Below, piece by piece: positions 32,679-44,622 of a stretch of 64,000 nucleotides of DNA (positions are counted from its first letter, which is position 1; each line of letters begins with the position of its first letter). Source of the stretch: Alloascoidea africana (lineage: Eukaryota; Ascomycota; Alloascoideomycetes; Alloascoideales; Alloascoideaceae). Below the pieces are notes generated by a model, which was not told where the DNA came from, did not search any database, and saw only the letters and a list, made by a program, of their open reading frames with translations. Position numbers and translations under genes: made by a program. Location: positions 55,685 through 119,684 of the forward strand of contig JAKTTT010000066.1 in assembly GCA_030581615.1 (NCBI GenBank), in the 5' to 3' direction.

Positions 32679-35078
32679 CTCCAGCAGGTGATCGATGAGA
32701 AACACATGGCATGTTCATCCCAGCTCTAAAAGCTCTAAAAGCTCTAAAAGAGTACTGGATGCTGGATGCCGGATGCTGAGAGATCATGGGTGTCCACGAT
32801 GCTGGGAAACTCTGGGAAAAGTGAGCGGGAGTGAGACACGGCTACACGGAGACTGATAATATTTGATGATAATACACATAATCGTTCAGCCTTCTGCCAT
32901 AGACAGCCGTGAAGGTCCTAATAGTCGGAAACTGCAATTTCACTTGACGCGCTACAGATTAAAACAGACTGTTGGATGCGTAAAAGACTTACACAGCAGA
33001 CAAGGACCATGGAAAACTGATGCCCTAGCGAAGAGGGGAAAAGGGTCCTGATTAGCAGAGTCATGGCCTTTAGGAATGCAATTTTAAAAGTTGTGTAGTA
33101 CCACGGTAGGAAAAGTGGAAATCCAAGGTGTGCTAAACACGGCAGATGTTCCCATGCTTCACCCCTGTTTATAGATGAACTGGATTTGTCCCGCAATATA
33201 CAATACGTCTACAGGTCAAATGGGAATGCTTCCAGGTTATCATGCTCCAATTCTTTTAGTTCTGGTAATTAATTTTCTAGCCGTTGTCGCTTGGATTTCA
33301 TTAGCGTGTGTTAGTCTCTCTAAGATTGAGTCCTAGCGCTTTGGGCATCAATCTAGTTCAGGAACGAGTGTCAATTAGGTTCGCTCTTAACACTTCTTGC
33401 ATCTATCGAACTTGTTCCGTGGAAGGGAAAAATCCTAAGGTTGACTTAGGCTTTGGAGATGGAGCTGTTCAAAACTGTATCGACTCCATTAGAACGGAAA
33501 TGTCAACAAAGTTCATTGCAAGAGATCCAAAAGTTGCAAAAGAGCCAAGAACCAGGAATAGAGACTTGCCGAGTGAGGCGATTGGTCCAAGATGTAGTGC
33601 ATATCCATCAGCAAACAGAATCTCGTGTTCTGGAGCATATTTTTAGATTTGTGAGTATTTCACTACCTTTGCAATAATGCAATGGCTACAATTATCAAGC
33701 CAGTCTCTGTCTTTCCGGGATCGGACATCCATTTATAAATGTGAAACAATACAGCAATGAGGAGTTCAACATGGTTATAGTCTTGTCTTTCGTAGATCAT
33801 ATTTCTGTGGCTTGCTTAAGCGCTGAATATTCGCTTGATGGCACATGTAGAGAATAGTGGAAAGCCCATTATCATTATCATTATCATCATCATCATTTTT
33901 GACGGATACTGTTGGCAGTCGTGAAAGACGGCCATTGAGTGCTTGCTCTTAATCTTCTCCAGGTATCAGGAGATGGGAATATCACAAAATTGCCAATGCA
34001 TTAGTGTAATGGCTAGCATGGGCGTTTATCCATAATAAAAGAACAAGGAGAATCGTGTAGCCTTCCTAGCAGTTTGTGTTATCAGTTCACTAAAACACTA
34101 GTGTAGCAGTAGAATACATCTTCCGATTCGTTTTTTCGCCTAGACATCTTGTGCTAAAAGAGAAATTCTTAGGAGATTCTCAGTAAACAGCCCAATGGCC
34201 CCATTTATTCTTGCTATTCTCATCTCAAAAATTACCATCTACAAAGACTTGACTCTCTTCAACATGTTTTATCGTTATCCGCTCCCGTAGCTGGTTTTAT
34301 TCAACTCAATATATAAAAATCTATTAGGCGGGGCAGTTGACAATTGAGGTTTTGGAAGGAAGCAGTTTCTGGAGCTTAAAAAGCAGTGAAAATAGTGAAC
34401 TACAATACAGCCTCTCTACCAGGCTTTCAAAGATAATAACCAGATAATAGCTACTTGCCTATTACTGGAAAGTATGTTATGGAGGCCCCAAACTCCGGAT
34501 AGATGGAGTCCAGAACCAACTGCGCTACAGGGTCTAATGGCTCCAACATGAAGATGTAACTTTGCATAACCGCTGAAGTCTCTGAACCACTTGCGATTGA
34601 CATTTGATTATCGCGAGCTCGTCCGTCTGGGCTGTTTGGATCTAAAAAATCGGTCTAAGAAGGAAACAAGCGTCAGGAATCCTGTTGATGCAGATTCAGG
34701 CAAATGCGCTTGCCCAACCATGCTTTCTTTTTTTTGGGCCTCTGGAAAGACCACGATAGCCCTAGATAGCCCTAGACTAAACCCCATTGTGTAGTCTGCG
34801 GTGGCCTGTCGCAGAGCCCAGCCCGGATTCCAGAAATAAGGTGAGGTCTTGGCCGAAGCTTCAGGATCTGAATCCCCAACGCACCGGGCTGCACTGGAGC
34901 CAGCCAGGTCCTGCAGCCGCCATCTTTTCTTTCCTCCACCGCCCTAGTCCCTTGCTTCTCTTCCATCACGCCCTAGGTGTCTAATTGGCCTCCAGCGGCC
35001 CTTTTCTTCTCTTGCTTTCGCTCGAATACACTCTGCTGCTCTTCTCCCCAGCTTTGCCGACTACAATTCTATTATTTG
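32679..35078. other. Intergenic between divergent HIS1 and CBM21-protein genes
   Basis: About 2.4 kb. It contains a CTAAAAG triplet repeat and GGATGCTG-type repeats near 32720-32775, a possible small coiled-coil ORF at 33459-33650, a degenerate tRNA-like stretch on minus at 34480-34550 (A-box match but no T-arm), and a GC-rich promoter block at about 34790-34980. No further gene is supported. Confidence 0.5.
33459..33650 (+). CDS. Possible exon of a small unknown gene
   Basis: 64 codons from ATG with Gln/Glu/Leu-rich helical composition (LQEIQKLQKSQEPG, then VHIHQQTESRVLEHIF) end exactly, in frame, at a GTGAGT donor. A CCAG acceptor follows about 50 nt on. The downstream exon cannot be traced. 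It may be chance or a relic. Confidence 0.18.
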
Positions 35079-36992
35079 ATGCCGTACACTCCGCCATCAG
35101 CTCCCAAAGCTGTAGCTTCCAAAGCATCACCTTCAGCACCACCACCCATCACGACATCGCCGGGGCAATGGTCTTCACCAGAAACAAACAGACTGAACGG
35201 ACACGCTCAGGTGGAGGAAGAAAATGCCAACTTTTCACCATCTAACGACCAAGAGACTGCTTTGTCGAGCTTGGTGGAAGAGGACGAGCGTATAGGAGAC
35301 CCTCCTTCCCATGCTCTGTCGCATCAGCAAAATGTACATAGCATTTTTTCATCGTTACAGCTTTCTTCTCTTACTTTGGGACCAGAGTCGCGGACAAGCA
35401 AGATTTTACGAATCATGTCTCAAAAGCCCCATTCAACAGATCCAATTGCATCTGTGGTGCACTCAAAGTTGACCTCGAATACCGAATTCAACAGACACTT
35501 ACAAGGCCTCACGAGTTCTACAATGACCACAGACCAGAGTTCTGGCCCAGACTCCAACGCAAATTCTGAACATATTCCATTGGTTCGCAAAAAATCTGGA
35601 GAGTTGGTAAAGTCCTCCTTGAGATTACCGCTACTGGCGCGAGCTAGATCTCTCCCGGCGACTCCGGAGTTGAACAAGTCCGTCCATTTTGATAGTCGTC
35701 ATCTAATAGATGTGAGACACTTTTACAACCATGATAAGCCCACGGCTGTCTCTGCCTCCAGCTCCCCCACCAAACATCAAAAATTGGCCTGGCATCTGCG
35801 AGGTGGGGATGGTTCGGACAGTGATCTATCCTCAACTGATAGTGATGAGGGTGGAACCAGCAGCGACGAAATAGAGCAAAAATACTTTGGCAAAACACGG
35901 AGGAGGAGACATGGCAAGTCCAAAAAAACGAAAACGGAATGGTCTCTAGTTTTGCCCAATTTTCCTTCATCATCATCGTCGTGTAATTTCGCCAGGAATA
36001 ATGCTATTTTGTTCCTTGACCAGCTCTATTTATCCACAAATAAAGAGTCTATAATTGGGCATATTGCCGTTAAGAATCTCGCGTTTGACAAATACGTATC
36101 TGTCAAATATACGGCTGATTATTGGAAAACCGTTACTGAACTGGTTGCAAATTATAATGAAGACAATTCACGAAAATTGAAAAATGCTGGATATGATCGG
36201 TTTACCTTTGTCTTGAAACTTTCCACCATGCCCGAATCGACATTAAAATCCAAATCTCTTTTTCTATGTGTCAGATACGTTGTTAATGGAATCGAGTATT
36301 GGGATAATAACCGCTCTTTGAATTACGAGATTATGTTTAAGAGCATTCCTTCTTCTGCCCATCAACCTACACATAAAGGTCCAGGAAAGAATCTGAGAAG
36401 AGCACATAGGCGAAGATCTTCAGATTCACAGGTTGTCAAGAGCAATTACATTTACAATGTATCTCCTTCAAAGCCTGAGGAAGAACCTTTGGACTACTTT
36501 TCTATCATAAGGTCGCCTGGTACACCTCAAGAATCCGCGTCGGGGGGAGATGATTTGTTTCATGATCATGAGGTGGAGGATTTTAAGCTGACTCCTGGGA
36601 AATACAGTTATCCTAAATCTAATGGCCATCAGATTCACTCAACTTCAGGGTCTGGGAGTATCCAAGAGACAGATGCGAACAATAATATTTCACCATTGAA
36701 TAGCTCTTGCCGTTCCAGTTCTACCAAAAATCCAAACTCTCGACACAAACGGGGGGCATCGCTTCCTGTTTATGACCATAAAGTACCAGCAGTATTTGAA
36801 GAAAATGGGACTGATAGTTATGAAACTACCAAGCTCCCTTTGGATTCAACCCTATACAAGACTTTGGTAGACAAGTATTGTTTCTTTCAAGGACCAGGAA
36901 GCATTCTTCAACGGTCATCGGTAATGCCTGGATCGCTTATTGATGAAAGTGTAACGCACGCTTCCATCAACTCAACCTCAGGAAAGATTTAA
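35079..36992 (+). CDS. PP1 regulatory subunit with CBM21 domain (Gac1/Pig1 type)
   Basis: 637 aa from the ATG at 35079 (MPYTPPSAPK); the frame is open further upstream but has no earlier ATG. A protein phosphatase 1 docking motif KSVHF (RVxF class) sits near residue 200. The carbohydrate-binding module 21 spans about 302-420: NAILFLDQLYLS, IIGHIAVKNLAFDKYVSVKY, DRFTFVLKL, LFLCVRYVVNGIEYWDNN and a closing LNYEI. This docking-then-CBM21 order is that of glycogen-targeting subunits such as Gac1, Pig1 and Pig2, which bring PP1 (Glc7) to glycogen synthase. The rest is Ser/Asn-rich and disordered. The ATG lies 100 bp inside the end of a GC-rich promoter block. Confidence 0.88.
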   Translation: MPYTPPSAPKAVASKASPSAPPPITTSPGQWSSPETNRLNGHAQVEEENANFSPSNDQETALSSLVEEDERIGDPPSHALSHQQNVHSIFSSLQLSSLTLGPESRTSKILRIMSQKPHSTDPIASVVHSKLTSNTEFNRHLQGLTSSTMTTDQSSGPDSNANSEHIPLVRKKSGELVKSSLRLPLLARARSLPATPELNKSVHFDSRHLIDVRHFYNHDKPTAVSASSSPTKHQKLAWHLRGGDGSDSDLSSTDSDEGGTSSDEIEQKYFGKTRRRRHGKSKKTKTEWSLVLPNFPSSSSSCNFARNNAILFLDQLYLSTNKESIIGHIAVKNLAFDKYVSVKYTADYWKTVTELVANYNEDNSRKLKNAGYDRFTFVLKLSTMPESTLKSKSLFLCVRYVVNGIEYWDNNRSLNYEIMFKSIPSSAHQPTHKGPGKNLRRAHRRRSSDSQVVKSNYIYNVSPSKPEEEPLDYFSIIRSPGTPQESASGGDDLFHDHEVEDFKLTPGKYSYPKSNGHQIHSTSGSGSIQETDANNNISPLNSSCRSSSTKNPNSRHKRGASLPVYDHKVPAVFEENGTDSYETTKLPLDSTLYKTLVDKYCFFQGPGSILQRSSVMPGSLIDESVTHASINSTSGKI

Positions 36993-38671
36993 AGATTGGG
37001 CAATGCGTTGGAATAAACGGCATTTTTTTTTATGTTTTGCTTTTTCTTCTATCTTTTTTGTTTTGTAATTGTTTGACTGCTTCTTAAGACTTTGGTCTTT
37101 GGTCTGTTTTCGGTTTTTTTTTTTTGGTAATGATGCTATGCAAATTATGAAGATGTTGGAAATTTACATGCTGTATGTGTGGAATGCTTCCTAATATTCT
37201 TTTTTTTAATTTTCTTAAGCAGAGCGATTGATATTACTGGCCTCCTCTTTCCTCTTTTCATGCTTACATTATGAGATGAAGCCTGTTTTTTTTTTTATTT
37301 GTTCTTGCCTCTCTATTTGATTTGTTGGTATTGGAATTTTCTTTTTTGAAATGACTAGATAATACTTACTATCTTTATATACTATAAACGGTACTTTTTG
37401 TTAAACAACTCTGTTCTTTAAAGAGTTGCAAGTTTTTGAAGATTCATATGATGCTCTGCTTTGAAAAGGCAATGCCCCATTTTTTTAATCATTTGATATG
37501 TGATGAGATTTGCAAACAGTCGCAAAAAGTATTCTGCACGCGGGCAGATGCCTGTATTGGACTATTATTCGTGTGGAATTGGTATTTTCCAGTAGTCCTG
37601 TTACTCTTATTGGGCAAGTGGACACAAACTGTATGCGAATTCGGTTAAATGTAAAGCGACTTTGAAGCTTGATAGTATATCGAATCGAGGTTAGAAGATC
37701 ATTGAAATTGGCGTTGCTTCGAGAGATCTCTTCTGGACTCAACCAAATAGGCCACTGTTTGCTCATTAGTACCAGGACCATTATGAAACTTGACCAAGCT
37801 CAAGAGTTTTTCTATTAAAGCTGCTTTGTTTGGAAGTTAAAGGTAAGGGGCACATCTGTTTAGGCGTGATTTATGCATCTTCACGCTTCACTTCAATTTC
37901 TCTCATACTAGACGATTTTAATGAGAGGTAGCGCATTTAATTTCCTGCCATGGTGAACTTATCTCATTTCAAAACTTGGTTAATGGCCCGTGGATCTGTA
38001 TCTGCCTGTTTTGTAGTTATTCGGGCTCAGCACAGCCTTTTATCGTGATGCACCCAGGCAAAGCGATCATCTTTCCCAGTCACGATAGCGATTGGCTCTA
38101 CCATGGATGCAAAAAGCTGTAGCGAAACTATTCGCAGGGCTTAGCTGCCAAAGTCATCAACCCCGGAAACTAAACACTAAATACTAAGCGCTCTAGAGCA
38201 GATCAGCTCCCGGATCAATTTGTCAAGGCTTGTCACATTCCAGAATGACACCCCAAATCCAAACCATACAATGCCGCAAACTAGGAGAGATTCGTCCAAA
38301 AGGTGAATCTCAGACTTTGAGACAAGACCTGTTAGAGAAGGGATTCTGACCGGCGGTACGATCCTCTTTCCGCCCAGAAGATCCCTCTATAGAGAACACT
38401 CTCCACACTCTGGTTTCAGAACCCATCGAGGGAAATCTTTTGCAAGTCTCTTCCCGGGCTTAAAGAGGCAAAAACAAAATATGCGGTATATATACGGCGG
38501 TCATATTGTAATATGCTCGATCGAATTTTCTGATTCCAAATGCCAATCATCGCACGCTGTAAATCGGTATAAAAGGCATTTTCCCTCCTCCTTCTATCCT
38601 TTTTCTCCTTTCTTCACCTTCATACTTTTGGTCTAAACTTTCGTTTTCAACTTTCCTACTCTTGGTTACAA
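36993..38671. other. Intergenic: 3' flank and GPI-protein promoter
   Basis: T-rich 3' flank with poly-T runs (37022-37300), then promoter DNA of the GPI protein with TATA-like GTATATATAC near 38484 and GGTATAAAAGG near 38566. No other gene is seen. Confidence 0.55.
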
Positions 38672-39580
38672 ATGAAGGCCTCAATTGCCATAATTCCAAC
38701 GATACTGGCGCTTGCAGCATCCACTGCCGCCGAAGATGATGTTACTGTCCGCATCACAACTACAATTGACAGTGTTGTCGTTCAAACCACTACTTACTGT
38801 CCTATCGAAGCCAGTGAGATAGGATCCGCAGGTGTCGCTTCTGGAGAAGCCGGCGCTGTAACAACCGTCTACGATTCCACCGTCGTTGATGGAGACTCCA
38901 CGGTCATTATCCCTGTCACCAGTGTACTTGCAGGTACTGCTTCCGAGGCCGTTGAGAGCGCTGGCTCGAGAGGAATAGAAGCCGGTACTGATCTCATCAC
39001 TACAGTTTATGAATCTACTGTTGTTAGTGGCGACTCCACTGTTGTTGTTCCAGTCACAACCGCCGTTGCAGGAACCGCTTCTGAAGTGGTCGCAAGCGCC
39101 GGCTCCAGAGGAATAGAGACCGGGACTGGTGCAGCCGCTACCACGACTCTTGTCAAGTCCGGAGCCACTTCTGTTGCCAGTGTAGATGATGAGGAAGATA
39201 CCACTGTTGTTTGGGAGATCCGAACCACTGGAATCGCTTCTGCGGCCAGTGTGACTGATGACGAAGATACGACAATCGTTTGGGAGATCCGCACGACTGG
39301 AATTGTCGACGGATCCTCGTACTTTAATACCACGCTCTCGACCATCACATCGGGTGGAAACAAGACCTCCTCAAGTTCTAAGAAAGGAGGAAGCAGCACA
39401 GGCAGTGACGATGAATCGTCTAGTGCCGCTGCAACTGATTCTGGTTCTGGTTCTGATTCTGATTCTGAAAGCTCTGGAAACTCTACAGAATCTGGATCCC
39501 AGAACTTTGCGGCCACTTACAACGGGCCCACCTCTTTTGCATTTGCTGGAATTCTGGCTCTTGCAGCTTTTCTGTTATAA
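38672..39580 (+). CDS. GPI-anchored cell-wall protein with internal repeats
   Basis: 302 aa. An N-terminal signal peptide (MKASIAIIPTILALAASTAA) and a hydrophobic C-terminus (SFAFAGILALAAFLL) after a small-residue site mark a GPI protein. The body is Ser/Thr/Val-rich with two copies of a 43-residue repeat (each starting TTVY, ending SAGSRGIE.GT) and two copies of a shorter repeat around VWEIRTTGI. N-glycosylation sequons NTT, NKT and NST occur. The Ser/Gly/Asp tail is stalk-like. It is a mannoprotein of the wall with no assignable enzyme domain. Two TATA-like elements upstream suggest strong, regulated expression. Confidence 0.85.
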   Translation: MKASIAIIPTILALAASTAAEDDVTVRITTTIDSVVVQTTTYCPIEASEIGSAGVASGEAGAVTTVYDSTVVDGDSTVIIPVTSVLAGTASEAVESAGSRGIEAGTDLITTVYESTVVSGDSTVVVPVTTAVAGTASEVVASAGSRGIETGTGAAATTTLVKSGATSVASVDDEEDTTVVWEIRTTGIASAASVTDDEDTTIVWEIRTTGIVDGSSYFNTTLSTITSGGNKTSSSSKKGGSSTGSDDESSSAAATDSGSGSDSDSESSGNSTESGSQNFAATYNGPTSFAFAGILALAAFLL

Positions 39581-39943
39581 ATGGCCCCTTAAGGGGTTCC
39601 CTTAAGGGGTTCTGAACCAAAAGATTTTGGTTCTCTTAGTGTTTAGGATTGGTTTTCAAAAATCAAACTAAACTTAATGTTTAATGTTCGGTTATTCACT
39701 TTGTTTCATGGCAACTTGTGCCGTTTTCTGTTTATATTAATCTTGGGTTCTTAGAATGTTCATGTGTGTGTTTTTTTGTTTCGCTTAAAGAACAAGCATT
39801 TCGTGCTAAGCTTTTGCAAATGTATAGAGAGAATCCCAGTCGCTATAACCTACTGAATACAAATAGCTGGTCTGCAACGCAGAACTTTTGCTTTTTCTAC
39901 CTCTGTAACTCCTCCTGGTGCCCTGGCTGCCTAGGCCTAGCTA

Positions 39944-40003
39944 GGGTCCCGAGATGGGTCCCGAGATGGGTCCCGAGATGGGTCCCGAGATGGGTCCCGA
40001 GAT
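39944..40003. repeat. 12-bp tandem repeat, five perfect units
   Basis: GGGTCCCGAGAT is repeated five times without change, about 335-390 bp upstream of the YCK start. The lack of drift implies recent expansion. It may act as a promoter element or be a neutral minisatellite. Confidence 0.95.
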
Positions 40004-40230
40004 CTCTAGATACTTAACGAGTCTCGCTCTAACAGCCGAGCACTACTGAAACACGGCCCAAATCGTCTCCGGTTTCACACGCAGGGATCACGGACAGAGC
40101 GCCAGCTCGACCAGCCGAGCCCGGCATCGCCAAGCCCGGCATCACCTCACCCTGGCATGTCCAGATGGCTGCTCAGAAGAAGGTGGTGAGACTCCAGGCA
40201 CGCGGCACCAGCGCCAAACGGCAGCAGAGA

Positions 40231-40238
40231 TTACCCGG
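40231..40238. promoter_or_regulatory. Reb1-type site TTACCCGG
   Basis: Exact octamer 99 bp upstream of the YCK start, 10 bp from a CACGTG box. Confidence 0.6.
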
Positions 40239-40247
40239 CCTTTGTAG

Positions 40248-40253
40248 CACGTG
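40248..40253. promoter_or_regulatory. E-box CACGTG (Cbf1/Pho4 type)
   Basis: CACGTGAC; read on the other strand GTCACGTG, the Cbf1 consensus. It is 84 bp upstream of the YCK start. Confidence 0.5.
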
Positions 40254-40336
40254 ACCACGCCTCTGCCATTATTTTTTGCACTCCTCTTTTCTGGAGCCCG
40301 CTCTCCCTCGCCCGCAACAACAACAACAACAACGAC

Positions 40337-41947
40337 ATGTCCCATTCGACTTCCTCCCATGGCCACACCCCGAACATCGTGGGCCAGCACTTTGCTATAG
40401 GCAAGAAGATCGGCGAGGGCTCCTTCGGCGTCATCTTCGAGGGCACCAACATTGCAAACAACAACAAGATCGCTATAAAGTATGAATCTCGAAAATCGGA
40501 GTCCCCTCAACTCAGGGACGAGTTTCGAAGCTATAAAATTCTCAGCGGCACGCTTGGGGTTCCTAATGCATATTACTTCGGGCAAGAGGGCCTCCACAAT
40601 GTGCTTGTGATGGATCTCCTGGGCCCGTCGCTCGAGGATCTGTTCGACTGGTGTGGTAGAAGGTTCTCTATCAAAACAGTCGTCATGTGTGCAAAGCAAA
40701 TGATTACGCGTGTTCAGGGCGTACATGAACACAATCTGATCTACCGCGACATCAAACCTGATAATTTTCTTGTCGGACCCAAGGGCACACTTAATGCGAA
40801 CCTTATTTACATGATTGATTTTGGAATGGCTAAACAGTATAGAGATCCTGTTACAAAACAACACATTCCTTATCGTGAGAAAAAGTCTCTAAGTGGAACC
40901 GCTAGGTACATGAGTCTCAATACACATCTTGGTCGAGAGCAGTCCCGGAGAGATGATCTTGAAGCGCTAGGTCATGTCTTTATGTACTTTTTGCGCGGCT
41001 CTCTACCATGGCAGGGCTTGAAAGCGCCCACAAACAAACAAAAGTATGAAAAAATAGGCGAGAAAAAAAGAATAACTCAGTTCTCCGAGTTATGTGAGGG
41101 TTTCCCCAAGCAATTTGCAATGTATATGGCCTATGTTCGTAACTTGAAGTTTGATGCAACGCCTGATTATGATTACTTGAGGAGCTTATTTACTGATGCA
41201 TTGACTACCATTGGTGAAAAAGAAGACGGACAGTACGACTGGATGAAACTGAATGGAGGGCGTGGATGGGATTATGCCATCAACAAAAAGCCAAACCTCC
41301 ATGGCTATGGACAACCCAATCCGCCCCATCACAATTCCAGGAGAAATCCTCGAAGAAATCAGTCGCAGAACTATGCTGTTGGCGGTGGCCATCCTCATGG
41401 TTTGGATAGCGCTCAACAACATGTGGTTGCAAAGCAGTATATCAATGGAATGCCTACCCATTCACAGTCGCAACTTCGTATGCTTCAAAATGCTCAGCTT
41501 AAACAAGCCCAGCAAGCACATCACCCTCAACAGCGTCCCGGTCTAAACCAATCTCGTTCCCAGTCTCGAATGAAAATCACGCCGTACAATTCAACTGGAG
41601 CCTATCCCAATACCCAGGGTTCTTTCAGACAGGTTCTTTCCCATAATAACTCTGTTCATCGTTCACAGCACCTAGCTCAACAGCAACAACAGCAACAACA
41701 ACAACAACAACAGTCTCAGGGCGACCCAAGGATGCAGTACAAGCCATTACCTAATAGCACACAATATACGAAACAGGCAAACCCAGTTCCAGGACCTAAG
41801 AGGAATACGGTAGTTTCCGAGCCACGGACTGGCAACGCTCAAAATCCCACAATCAACAATCAATCCACACGTCAGCAGCAGCCTGATAATGGAAGCGTCA
41901 AAGAAAAGAAAGGATTTTTTGCAAAGGTTTTCTCATGCTGTGGATAA
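40337..41947 (+). CDS. YCK: Casein kinase I, Yck1/Yck2 type
   Basis: 536 aa. The kinase domain spans about residues 20-300: glycine loop [12 protein letters not shown], catalytic Lys in [26 protein letters not shown], catalytic loop [19 protein letters not shown] and the CK1 signature SGTARYMS. These are those of plasma-membrane casein kinase I, which acts in glucose sensing, endocytosis and bud morphogenesis. The C-terminal third is Gln/Asn/His-rich, with a pure Gln run. The protein ends KVFSCCG: the paired cysteines resemble the palmitoylated CC of Yck1/2, here followed by one Gly. No intron is needed. Confidence 0.95.
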   Translation: MSHSTSSHGHTPNIVGQHFAIGKKIGEGSFGVIFEGTNIANNNKIAIKYESRKSESPQLRDEFRSYKILSGTLGVPNAYYFGQEGLHNVLVMDLLGPSLEDLFDWCGRRFSIKTVVMCAKQMITRVQGVHEHNLIYRDIKPDNFLVGPKGTLNANLIYMIDFGMAKQYRDPVTKQHIPYREKKSLSGTARYMSLNTHLGREQSRRDDLEALGHVFMYFLRGSLPWQGLKAPTNKQKYEKIGEKKRITQFSELCEGFPKQFAMYMAYVRNLKFDATPDYDYLRSLFTDALTTIGEKEDGQYDWMKLNGGRGWDYAINKKPNLHGYGQPNPPHHNSRRNPRRNQSQNYAVGGGHPHGLDSAQQHVVAKQYINGMPTHSQSQLRMLQNAQLKQAQQAHHPQQRPGLNQSRSQSRMKITPYNSTGAYPNTQGSFRQVLSHNNSVHRSQHLAQQQQQQQQQQQQSQGDPRMQYKPLPNSTQYTKQANPVPGPKRNTVVSEPRTGNAQNPTINNQSTRQQQPDNGSVKEKKGFFAKVFSCCG

Positions 41948-44622
41948 AGAGTGTATAGAACTAATGGACAGAACAAGAATGCTTTTGGGATGCTGGCATT
42001 GACAAAGACTTCCGGCCATGTTCGTTTTGTTTTTTCTCACACCTTACTACATTTTAATCTCTAATATTTTCTTTTTTCTTTTTTTACCACCCCCTTTGTT
42101 CTCGTTTTGTCTTGATGTCTCAGGTCATTGAAAGGAATAACGAACATTTCTTACTGCTCTTGTTATCTGCTTTTTTTTTTAACGATTTGTTTTCTTTCAG
42201 ACCAATTTTTTTTTTCTTTTTCTTCTTTTTATAGCTTATGCATAAACATTTGTTTTATTCCATCCTCTTGTTCTCTTTCCTAAGAAGTCGAATACTATTT
42301 AAAGGGCAAGTCATACTGCATTTTCGAGAAAGCAAGAATCAACTTTATAAATATTAATTCCTAGTAATTACTTCATACGAATAAATGAATCTTGCTTGGT
42401 AATAACATTGTATCTTTTTTGTGGCAGAATCCACTGCTTGAAATATTCGTCAGACTTGTTCCATCCTTATAGTTGAATAATGTGAAGAATCATATAGATT
42501 CATTGTTTTGAATGCTTTGATTGTCTGACATAATTTTACAAATAGGTTACCAATAATTCATATTCGTCTTCAATTCTCATGACTTTTATCTCCCCTAACC
42601 AGATCTACTTGAGATCTGTTAAGTAAAAGATCGAAAAGGAAATGACTGATCCAATTATAGCTGTGCTTACAAGTTACCAAACTATTATTAGCCGTCTGTA
42701 GTGAGCAAACTAGAACCGAGTTCTTTAAAAATAAAGCTGCTTTATCGAATCTCATGAAGGTAAAGGTTATCAGTACTCAGTTTCATGTTGTCATTCTTGA
42801 GACCATTGTTATCCGCACATGGACCAGAGCTAGTGCCTATACTTGGAAATTAAAATGCGCTCAAAGGATTGAATCCTCTGACACGTTATCTAACACATAT
42901 TCTTTCTTTTATTTAAATTTTTACTGTTTTTGGCTTGTGATTGCTTGTCGCACATTACGAGCAGAAATTTTTCACTTTACTAATACAACAAGCACCAAAG
43001 AAGATCCTCCAACACATATTTGGACTGTAAAATCTGAACACCCAACTCAAGAATTGCGATAACACCAACAAACACCTTGAGATGTAAATGGGCGATTTGA
43101 GATCATGTAGATATTCGAAACTGAAAAAAAATAATCCATATATTAGCGTCTTCGGATGCTCTGGAATCCAGAGTGAATTTTTTTTTACCCCTTAGTCAAT
43201 GTTGTATTTAAACTTTTCTCAGGCTTCTTCTGCAAACTGAAAAAGTTTTCGCTTCCCTCAGTTTAAGATGGACGAGATTTTGGCTTTGCTGACTGAAGCA
43301 AGATGATCTTGAAACAACTTCTTCGGCGGAAGCTCAAGAATGCTTATCAATTGGAATTATTTGGGTTCTTGTAGTACTTTGATATGCCCCAAGAATGATA
43401 AAAACACAGATCAGTGCAACAAACATAACGGTTGTAATGTGACAAAAGTGACAAAAATATTCTTATTGTTACTTGTGAAGAATAATCTCATTCTTGATCT
43501 TGGCCACTTTATTGTATTTACACTCCAAGATGGTTTACCCCTTGTAGAAGAAGTTATGTCATTTGGCGTCAAAACAACGGTGTAAGTCTCTACCCCTGTA
43601 TTCGGAAAAACTGCCAATAAAAAAGCTCCAATCCAGCTCTCAATAGTGGCTAGCAAGCTTTCACCCACATTAAACATTTCACCTTGCAGAAGCCTCAAAC
43701 CCATTGCACCTGGTGAGACCAACTACGAAATCTGATCGTTTGTGGTTAAGCTTTAGTTGGAACCGGGCCTGTAAAGGACCGTTGGCTGTTGCATATTTCA
43801 ATGCTCTTCTTTCTGTGGGTTACAAGCACTGAAACGTAAAAAAGCCATGAAACCACAATTATCGCACGTACCACTGATTCTCTCCGCGTACCCCAAAATA
43901 ATGGGCTAATTGAAAATTGTGTCTCTCTGTCTATTAAAGTTTGATGCTTCTTAAAGATGAAGCGGCAAAAGCATCTTCTCATCTGCGCTTCCTGCCCAAT
44001 AGGACTCGAGTTTTTCCGCGGCCGAAGATGAAAGCCCATGGCCCATGGCCAATAACTAAGACCTGCTTTTTGGCAATAGTAGAAAGATCAGCTATACATA
44101 CAAACGATGTAAAGGCCATCTAGTGCACCCCACTTTTTCTGTATGATTGTACCGTACTTTTCAAAGCTTTGATGTTATCACACCAGTGTCTGTAATCTTT
44201 ATCTCCATAAAAAAGCGCATTCCTTCAAATGTTAGATATCTGATAAAATGATTACAATCGAGTACTAAGAACGCTACTCAGATCAAACCCAACGGATTTT
44301 GAGCTATATTGTTCCAGAGTCCTCACAGATGGCAATAGACTCTAGCTCCACAAAGCATTTTTTTTAGTGTGAAAACGCCGATGACGCTGCCGCTACTCGC
44401 CGAAGGCTTAAATGAAAGTTTAACACACTTTTTATACGCCGGTCTAGTTAAATACTGGGCAAATTCCTTCATTTACATTTTTGTAAAATACCAACGTAAT
44501 TTGTGGAGCACTCATCCAAATATAAAGTCACTCTTTACGTTTTCATCTCCCATTTTCTGATTTGTCTTTATTTAAAAGTTGGTTCCATAGAGCAAAAAAA
44601 AAAAGATAATAAAGAGCCACAA
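41948..44622. other. Intergenic between YCK and the permease gene
   Basis: About 2.7 kb: YCK 3' flank with poly-T runs, then DNA without a supported gene. A 103-codon minus frame (43411-43722) and a 102-codon plus frame (42754-43062) lack domains and are not called. Confidence 0.5.

Larger units (their letters stand above)
39581..40336. other. Intergenic: GPI-protein 3' flank and YCK promoter
   Basis: Starts with a CCCTTAAGGGG direct/inverted duplication just after the stop and ends in a GC-rich promoter with a 12-bp tandem repeat, a Reb1-type octamer and an E-box. No other gene is seen. Confidence 0.55.

Noticed and set aside
34480-34550. tRNA-like stretch on the minus strand with a perfect A-box (TAGCGCAGTTGG) and an anticodon-like stem
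   Set aside because: No T-arm (GTTCRA) or matching 3' acceptor follows, even allowing for an intron; at most a 5'-half relic.
39581-39620. CCCTTAAGGGG palindromes after the GPI protein gene as a bacterial-type terminator
   Set aside because: The genome is eukaryotic; the palindromes are noted only as a local repeat.
43411-43722. 103-codon minus frame between YCK and the permease
   Set aside because: Partly protein-like start, but no domain, no homologue I recognise and no splice partner.
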